From: Firmicutes bacterium UBA3930
Lineage (GTDB): Bacteria > Bacillota > Clostridia > Caldicoprobacterales > Caldicoprobacteraceae
Assembly (NCBI GenBank): GCA_002385885.1
Contig: DGEI01000017.1
Location: 36,504 to 56,559 of the forward strand
Direction of reading: 5' to 3'
DNA length: 20,056 nt
The notes beneath the pieces were generated by a model, which saw only the letters and a list, made by a program, of their open reading frames with translations, ran no database searches and had not been told where the DNA came from. Shown here in pieces: positions 1 to 7,700 of this stretch. Position numbers and translations under genes: made by a program. Numbering within the stretch: the first letter of the stretch is position 1; the number at the start of each line of letters is the position of its first letter.

Positions 1-480
1 TTCGGTCATGTTCATAAGCTTTCTATTTGAGGCGTCAACAGCTTCGTTGCCATACTTCTCCCTTGCTTCCCTGCCATATTTCAGCTCATTCTCCTGAATC
101 ATTTTTTGTTTAAAACCTTCAAATTTTTCTTTGTCCGTCATAATTATTCTCCCTTCCAACATATCAATTGTTTTTTCAACATTGGCAATCAGCATCTCCA
201 AACGCTTTCTTTCCTCAATAAGCCTGGCACGGTGCTCCTTCAGAGCCTCTATTCTATTGAACAATGGAGAGTTCATAATGTTTTTAATGTCACTAAGTCC
301 CACGCCAAGCTCGCGGTAAAACATTATCTGCTGCAGCCTGTCAACTTCTGCACCCCGGTATATACGATATCCTGATGAATTTATCCTGGCCGGCTTAAGA
401 AGTCCGATTTCATCATAGTACCTGATAGTCCTTGCCGTTATCCCGGCTAATTCCGCCAATTCATGTACGGTGTATTCCAT
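1..480 (-). CDS. MerR-family transcriptional regulator, TipA-like (partial, 3' end cut)
   Basis: The first 160 codons of a MerR-type activator/repressor; the 3' end runs off the window edge. It begins MEYTVHELAELAGITARTIR, the winged helix-turn-helix of the family, followed by YYDEIGLLKP and the second wing (GYRIYRGAEVDRLQQI). A long dimerisation helix spans about residues 75-112. From about residue 115 the sequence (KEKFEGFKQKMIQEN, then KYGREAREKYG) matches the start of a TipAS antibiotic-recognition domain, so the full protein would be about 250 residues. The ATG at 480 is preceded by a good AAGGAGG at 487-493. In TipAL-like proteins the C-terminal domain binds small drug-like ligands and the N-terminal domain twists a long-spacer promoter into an active shape; the ligand here is unknown. 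Its own promoter has exactly that architecture, so autoregulation is likely. Confidence 0.93.
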   Translation of the reverse strand, partial: MEYTVHELAELAGITARTIRYYDEIGLLKPARINSSGYRIYRGAEVDRLQQIMFYRELGVGLSDIKNIMNSPLFNRIEALKEHRARLIEERKRLEMLIANVEKTIDMLEGRIIMTDKEKFEGFKQKMIQENELKYGREAREKYGNEAVDASNRKLMNMTE

Positions 481-502
481 GCCACCCCTCCTTGATGCTC
501 CC

Positions 503-533
503 ATTATAAACCTTAACGTTACGTTAATGTCAA
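503..533 (-). promoter_or_regulatory. MerR-type promoter with 19-bp spacer and palindromic operator
   Basis: On the minus strand TTGACA (533-528) and TATAAT (508-503) are both perfect consensus hexamers, separated by 19 bp instead of 17. The spacer holds TTAACGTTACGTTAA (513-527, plus-strand reading), a 7-bp inverted repeat around one central base. An over-long spacer filled with a dyad is the hallmark of MerR-activated promoters. The expected transcription start is about 16 bases before the AAGGAGG of the regulator gene. Confidence 0.88.
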
Positions 534-631
534 CATAAAAAAATAAAGTTTTATTTTAGGTGCGCTGTTTTAGGGATTAATTTTTAGCGTAAAGATTTCG
601 AACCTCCAACTCAATACCGCACCTAATATTA

Positions 632-1327
632 TCACTCCGCAAAGTAATCAACAATACCGCAGTATATAGCCCATGCCACCTGTTCCTGGTACTCATCACT
701 CTTCAGTAGTTTTTCCTCCTGGGGATTGGACAGAAAACCGCATTCCACCACAACACTGGGAGCCTGACCGGCTTTTAGTATGAGCAGATCGCTTACTGCT
801 TTGATCTGCCTGGTATTGCCGCGGTTTAATATATCAAGAAGCTTAGTTTGAATACACTGGGCTAACTTTTTCCCTTCTTCGCTTCCGGTCATATAAAAGG
901 TCTGTGCGCCGTAATACTTCGACTGGGGAAACTTGTTCAGATGGATACTAATTATAATATCGGCACCGCTGTTTTTAATAATTTCAACCCGTTTGTTCAT
1001 ATCCTCCCTTTTGGTCCTGCCCAGCGCTTCATCGGTTTTCCTGGTCATTATAACTTTAGCCCCTTCATTTTCCAGGTACTTTTTTAATTTTCCGGCAATC
1101 TTCAGGTTAATCTCGTCCTCCCGGGTTCCGCTGTCACTTACCGCCCCCGGATCAAAGCCTCCGTGCCCCGCATCAATCACGACAGCTTTTGTTCTCACCG
1201 GGGAACCAAATACAGCTGAAATGGATTTATCCTCCTTTAATTTTAAGGCATACAGCATGAACATAGCTATGCCCAGCAATATCCAGAATAGGATTAACCA
1301 CCGCCTGGTGATATATATAACCTTCAT
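632..1327 (-). CDS. cwlD: Germination-specific N-acetylmuramoyl-L-alanine amidase CwlD
   Basis: A 231-residue zinc amidase of the Amidase_3 family, which cleaves the bond between N-acetylmuramic acid and the peptide stem. CwlD acts during spore cortex synthesis, where its product is turned into muramic-delta-lactam, the mark recognised by germination enzymes. A single N-terminal membrane anchor lies at about residues 10-27. Visible zinc and catalytic residues are His55 (DAGHGG), Glu72 (DEINL), His129 (SIHLN) and Glu195 (VVECGFLSNPQEE). YYGAQTFY is typical of CwlD proteins. The frame is open up to a TTG at 1408, but the ATG at 1327 is chosen because a GGAGG (1338-1342) precedes it at good spacing and the protein then begins directly at the membrane anchor. 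The SD lies inside the 3' arm of a strong hairpin. Its presence implies a spore former. Confidence 0.93.
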   Translation of the reverse strand: MKVIYITRRWLILFWILLGIAMFMLYALKLKEDKSISAVFGSPVRTKAVVIDAGHGGFDPGAVSDSGTREDEINLKIAGKLKKYLENEGAKVIMTRKTDEALGRTKREDMNKRVEIIKNSGADIIISIHLNKFPQSKYYGAQTFYMTGSEEGKKLAQCIQTKLLDILNRGNTRQIKAVSDLLILKAGQAPSVVVECGFLSNPQEEKLLKSDEYQEQVAWAIYCGIVDYFAE

Positions 1328-1331
1328 AATA

Positions 1332-1377
1332 TTAAAACCTCCGGCAACATTCTCTTGTAAAAAGATATTACCGGAGG
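1332..1377 (-). terminator. Terminator-like hairpin overlapping the cwlD ribosome binding site
   Basis: On the minus strand CCTCCGGTAA (1377-1368) pairs with TTGCCGGAGG (1347-1338), a 10-bp stem with one U-G wobble and a 20-base loop that can form a further short UCUU/AAGA stem. It is followed by TTTTAATATT. It sits after the stop codon of the hydrolase remnant, where a rho-independent terminator for the upstream operon is expected. The 3' arm contains the GGAGG that serves cwlD, so the same hairpin would hide that SD when formed. Confidence 0.6.
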
Positions 1378-1400
1378 CGTTTGTCCTATTCCCTGGTATT

Positions 1401-1688
1401 TTATTCAATAAACCTATTCTCTATATAGCCTGTTTTCTCAATCTCGATCCTCACCACATCACCGGCTTTCAAAAACTTAGGCGGTTCAAACCCCATGCCG
1501 GCCCCTGCAGGTATACCGGCTGCCAGTATGTTCCCGGGCTCCAATGGCAGGCCCGGCGAAAGGATGCTTACCAGCCCGGGGATACTAAATACCATATGCC
1601 GGGTATTGGAGCTTTGGCGAAGTTCTCCTTTAATACGGCTGGATATGTTTAGCTCAGCCGGCTGTCCAATCTCATTACTGGTTACGAT
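1401..1688 (-). pseudogene. Fumarylacetoacetate hydrolase (FAH) family protein, 3' remnant
   Basis: About 95 codons match the C-terminal third of FAH-family hydrolases/isomerases: IVTSNEIGQPAELN, then GELRQSSNTRHMVFSIP, LEPGNILAAGIPAGAGMG and FEPPKFLKAGDVVRIEIE. Full-length members have about 250-300 residues, and the N-terminal two thirds, including most of the metal-binding acidic residues, are absent. An in-frame TGA (1689-1691) stands just before IVTSNE, where the family often has Trp (G-P-W-I/L-V-T). The codons before it read like decayed Pro-Leu-Gly-Pro. Only 19 bases separate this TGA from the stop codon of the glucan synthase, so upstream DNA has been lost or replaced. The ATG at 1595 lies inside the fold and has no clear SD. 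The intact gene may have belonged to the same catabolic cluster as the oxidoreductase operon upstream, which is an inference. Confidence 0.82.
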
Positions 1689-1710
1689 TCAGGAGCTCAG
1701 GGAGACCGGT

Positions 1711-4700
1711 TTATGCCCCGGCCCTCATTATGACACGCACTTCATGGCGCATGCCGTCGTCCGCAAGGTAAATCTTCCCGTCAGGCAGCTTCTGACCATC
1801 CAGCAGCACGCTGCTGACGCCCCTGTTCACTCCCTGCGGATTGTCTACCACTATGTGATATGTGCTGCTTTTATAGCGGTAGCTGATCTCGTATTTGTTC
1901 CACCCTTGAGGAATACATGGATCCACAATCAGGCAGTCGCCTTCCAGCCTAAAGCCCAGTATATGTTCAAGCCCTACTCTGTACATCCAGGCTGCCGTGC
2001 CGGTATACCATGTCCATCCTCCTCTTCCAACATGGTTTACAGCAGCATACACGTCCGCCGGCATAACATAGGGCTCCACTTTATATTTCCACAGCTCAAT
2101 CCAGGTACGGGTGTGGTTAATGGGGTTGATCAGATGGAACAGCTCGGCCGCCTTATCCCCCATACCCAGCCTGGCAAAAGCTTTAACAACCCATGTTGCC
2201 GCATGTGTATATTGCCCTCCGTTCTCCCTTACACCGGGAACATATCCCTTTATATATCCCGGTTCCAGCCGGGTCCTGTTGAAAGGAGGTGTAAACAGTT
2301 TGATAAATCCTTCCTCCCTGTCTATTAAATAATTGGCAACTGCTTTCATCCCTTCTATGGTCCGATTAGGGTTCCCGGCGCCGGAAATTACCGCCCATGA
2401 CTGGGAAATAGAATCAATTTGACATTCATCATTCTGTTCGGAACCCAACGGAGTACCATCATCAAAGTAAGCCCTGCGGTACCAGCCTCCATCCCATCCG
2501 TGCTGTTCAATAGCCTGAACTATATCCTGAGCTGCCTTTTTAAAATATTCGACACGACTATTCTCTCCTCTTGTCTCACATATGGGTATAAACCGCATTA
2601 TTGTAGTATACAAAAACCAGCCCAGCCATATGCTTTCTCCTTTACCGTCCTTACCTACACTGTCCATGCCATCATTCCAGTCGCCGCAACCCATAAGCGG
2701 CAGACCATGAGGTCCAAAGCGTATGGCCTTCTCAATTGCGCGGATGCAGTGTTGATATATGGAAGCTTTTTGGTCTGATACATTGGGAATGCTGTAGCGT
2801 TCCATCTCCTCCGGTTTCAGAGGCTCTTCATCAAGGAAATGAGTTTCCTCGTCCAATATACTCCAGTCACCGGTATTTTTAATATAGTATGCCACCACAA
2901 ACGGTAAGAACAACAGGTCATCGGTAATCCTTGTACGCACCCCTTTGTGGGGTTCATGCCACCAGTGCTGTACATCTCCTTCAATAAACTGATGGCGGCT
3001 GCTTTCAATGATATGTTGCCGTGTAATCTCCGGCAGGCTGTAAACCAATGCCATACTGTCCTGCAGCTGATCTCTGAAACCATAGGCTCCGCTTGACTGA
3101 TAGAAACTTGTCCTGCCCCACATCCTGCAAGCCAGCACCTGGTATATCAGCCACCTGTTAAGCAGGATATCCATTGAAGGATCGGGGGTGCTGACCTGCA
3201 CAGTTCCTAATGTATTGTCCCAGAATTTTTTGACATCTTCCAGCGCTTCCCCGGCTTTAACAGCGTCACTGTACGAGTAAATCAGTTCCCGTACATTCTC
3301 AATATTTTCGCCCTGTCCCAATAGACAAATAATCTCTTTTCGTTCACCGGGTTCAAGCTCTATTCTAACCTGTATAGCACCGCAGGGGTCATATCCTGCC
3401 CCCACCCTCCCCGAAAGACCTGTCCGGTTGAGGGATGCCGGATTTTTCAGCGTCCCGTTACGGCCGATAAACTCAGTTCTGTCCCCGGTGTACGATGATA
3501 CAGGAGCGTTAATATGCATAAAAGCCAAACCCCGGGAATATTCTTCATTATAGTCATTTTTTGCAAGAATCGCCCCTGTTTTGCGATCTGTTTCCGTGAC
3601 AACAAACCGGCTGACGTCTTCACGCTGAACGCCCAGCACCCACTCCACGTAATAAGTTAAAGTAAGTTCTTTACGCCGCTTCGATTCATTCTTAATGACT
3701 ACACGGGATACTTTCACCGGATCTTTCAAGGGTACAAACATCTCAAGGCTCTGCGTCAGCCCATGGCTGGCATGCTCAAATACAGTATAACCCTGCCCGT
3801 GGCGGATTATATAGGAATACTTACCCTGGACTGGTAATGGTGTAACACTCCAAAAATCACCGGTATCCTCATCCCTGATATATAACACTTCACCCTGGGG
3901 ATCAGATACGGGATCATTGGACCAGGGGGTCAGTTTGTTTTGCCGGCTGTTTCTGTTCCATGTATAGCCACCACCTGACTCAGTGACCAAAAAACCGAAC
4001 CGGGGGTTTGAAACAATATTGCTCCAGGGCATAGGGGTGGGATTCTCATGATCTATCCTGATTACATATTCACGTCCATCCCGGGTAAACCCGCCTAACC
4101 CGTTAAAGAACATAAGCTCCTCTGTTTCTTCCACGTTTAGCCTGGGTTGTTCTTCCATAGAGAGCGCTCTAACGGTTTTTGGAGGCGGCAGGGCTTCTCT
4201 TGGTTCGTCAAATTTAAGCTGTGATGCTATGCTTCCTGCATCCCCGGTCAGCACCAACCGTGCAACTGCTTTTATAAGGGTTTTATCTTCATCTGGCATA
4301 AGGCTGCCCTGTATTAAAAAGACCCCTCCCGGCCTGTTCTGCAGATCCCTTGCATGACTTACCATTATCAAATCCTGGAGCCGTTCCTGCACCGGCTGTT
4401 CATAGCTGCTGCCGTATTCATTCAGCAGTACAAGATCCGCATTAAGCCCTTTCAGACGCCAATACTCATGTGCTGTCAGAACCTGCTTAGCCAGTTCCAT
4501 ATGTTCAATCTTGCTGACTTCAACAAGAACAATTGGAAGATCTCCTGAAATCCCATATGCCCATAAACCTGACTGTCCCTTCCGGTTTTTCTTTATAAAC
4601 TCCTCTTTATTCCTTTGCAGCGGAGTAGGATAAATTATATGACTGGCCAACCTTTGGTACAGGTTTATCTGGCCTGCTGCAATATTGAGATAACGCATCT

Positions 4701-7700
4701 CAACCTGGCTGTGAGTCCATGCCAGTTCAAATACCCTGGAGGCTACGGTGGCATCCCTGTATTCCCTGGCCAATGAAATTGCGGCTTCCCTGTTTTCTGC
4801 CACTCCCACCACAAAAGAAATCCTGGCAGTTTTACCGGGTGAAATGGCTATTCTCTGCCGTAAGCTGACAACCGGATCCAGTACAGCCCCCACTGTATTG
4901 GAAAGAGGATGTTCAGTTTTCATAACCTGCGGAAATTCCAGGTTTCTTCCCCTGCCAATAAAACGGCTTCTGTCAGTTTCATACTGGGGTTCTCCTATGG
5001 CCTCCCCCTCCAGCACAAAAGTGTGTACAAGCCATACAGATTTTTGCTGTGATCTTCTGGGCCTGCGTCTGACCAGTAAGGCGTTATAATCCGGAACAAA
5101 CTCGGTTTCCACAAAAAGGTTGTTAAAGGCACGGTGAGCCGTATCATCAGCCAAAGAAGACAGTATGGGTTCAAAATAGCTGGTTACCTCAAGAACGCGT
5201 CCGTGTTGGCTGTGGTTTGTAAGGCTGATTCTTCGCACTTCAGCATTATGTTCGGTAGACACCGATACCTCGGTTAAGGTTTCTATGCTGCCGTCCCGTC
5301 TTAAATAAACAGCGTGATCCGGTTCAAAAACCACACGATACTCATCGGGCTCGACTTTAGTGGGATTATAAGTTGCTGACCAAAACTCATTCGAATTTAA
5401 ATTCTTTATATAGAAAAACATACCGTAATCTTCACGGGTAAAATCCTCTCTCCACCGGTTAAGAAACATGCCGTGAACCTGGCTGAACCCTCCTCCGCTG
5501 TTGGTAAGCATAGTAGAGTAGTTCCCGTTGGAGAGCAGATGCACTTCGGGCACATCGGTATGAGGTGTCGAAAAACGTCTTCTTGGCCGTATTTGATGGT
5601 ACTTTACTTTTTCGGTATCAATATCAACAACTTTTTCGGTGTGATCCTTCAAAAAGATTTCCTTTTTCGGAGTCCTTTCCTGCAGAAGCAGTTCAGTAGC
5701 CCTTACCATGGGCGAAGAATGAAATCTGTTCTGCATAATATTATCATTTAGAAAATTGTTAAGAGCCAGCAAGATCATACCCTGATGATGAGCCATAAAA
5801 CTCTTTACCAGCATCCTCCTTTTTTTCTGCGGCAGGCGTTCCGGAGTATAATCTATTGCTTCATACAAGCCGTAATCCCCATAAGCGCCTTCAGCTATAA
5901 GCATCTCAATATTTTTAACTGCAGCTGCGGGATTAACAGGCAATGCCAGGGCAGTGGCATAAGGAGTTACCACCATATCATTTACCAGGCCCCGTTTTAA
6001 GCCCAGTTTGGGAACCCCAAACGCTTTGTATTGATAGTTTAAATGCAGATCGAAGGCATAAAACCCGGATTCAGACACTCCCCAGGGAACACGGCGTTGT
6101 TCTCCATACTGCATTTGTGCAGCTACCACTGCTGCATACGTTTCATCAAGAAGAGTATATTCATAGTTCCTCATAATCAGAAGCGGCATCATATATTCAA
6201 ACATAGTGCCACTCCATGAAAGAAGCACCTTTAAATCCTCTACCATAGTCAGCGCCCTGCCCAGCCGGAACCAATGCTTCTGTGGAATATCCCCTTTCGC
6301 AATAGCAACAAAACTGGCTTGCCTCGCTTCGGATGCCAAAAGATCGTAGTAACTTTTTATCAGCCTGTCTCTCTCAATATCATAGCCTACAGAAAAAAGT
6401 TCCATCTTAGAATCATATACCACTTTAAAATCTGTTTCACGGATCAGCTTTTCTATACGGAGATTCAGCTGATTGCAGCGATTCACAAAAGCTTTTATAG
6501 ATGCATGGGACTTTGCAAGGGCCAGCTCAAACTCTTTCAGCCATTCCATCAGCTCTCTATGTTCAGCGCCGGTACTTCGCTCCTGACGGAAGGTTATCAT
6601 TACTTCTGATAAAACGTCTAAAATATAGGAGTAATTATCAATCATCCACCTTAATGAAAATGAATTATCAAGCTTATCCATCAGTTCCTTCAACTTGACT
6701 GCCGCTTCGTAACCGTTGCTGTTTTCGCCTTTCAACTCTGCCGGCATGTTTGCAAGCAGTACCAGCCATGGTATCAGTTCACCAACCTCTTCAATTAAGG
6801 GCTGTATATTTCTGACAAGATTACTGACATTATTTTTCGCATACTGAAGGATATTGCTCCAGTCAATAAGGCTAATTTGGTTTTTATCAAGCAGTTTGGC
6901 TATCATTTTCCCCAGCTGTTTTTCTTTTGAATTCCCGGTCTTATATATCATAAATGTATCCCTGAGCCCCAGCAGCATTTCCCTTCCAACCATTTGCCGT
7001 ATCAAAAGGTCGTTAATTCCTTGTTTTAATACAATTAAATAACCTACAAGATTACCGCTGTCCACCGAGGATACTAAACGCGGTTTACAAGGCTGCAAGG
7101 TACAGGTATTATACCAGTTATAGAAATGCCCTTTATACCGTTCCATCCTTTCCATTGTTGCAATGGTATGTTCTAAACGTTTTACGGTTTCCAGCGTCCC
7201 TACATAGCCAAGATCCCGGGCAGTCAGAAGCGACATCAGATACAGCCCAATATTGGTAGGTGAAGTTCTGTGGGCTGTTCCAACCGGAGGCTCCTCCTGG
7301 TGATTGTCAGGGGGCAGCCAGTTATCCGCAGGCCCGACAAAATCTTCAAAGTAACGCCAGGTCTTTCTGGCAATAAACCTAAGCTTTAATATCTGTTCCC
7401 GGGACAAATCCGGGATCTGCCGTTTTTTAGGCATACTTATACGATACGCAATATATGGGGAAAAAGCCCAAATAAAAGCAAATACAGCTGCCGGAAGCCA
7501 GTAATCCGGTCTGAAATACAGAACCCAAACCAGGAACAATACTGCAATTGCTACAGCAGAACGCATTTTTCGCCAGAAATCAGTAAGCCTTCCCATAAAA
7601 CCCCGCTCGGCATCGGCGGCTGTAATCCATTCCAGCATGTTTCTCCTGGTAAACAATACCCTGATAAGCGTACGAAATACGGCATCGATCATTAGGTAAG

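Noticed and set aside
1328..1408. TTG at 1408 as the cwlD start, giving a longer N-terminus
   Set aside because: The extra 27 residues precede the membrane anchor, span the hairpin and have no good SD; the ATG at 1327 fits the family.
1495..2328. Long plus-strand reading frame of 277 codons
   Set aside because: It lies antisense to the hydrolase remnant and the end of the glucan synthase, has no recognisable domain and no SD, and is a shadow of the minus-strand coding frame.
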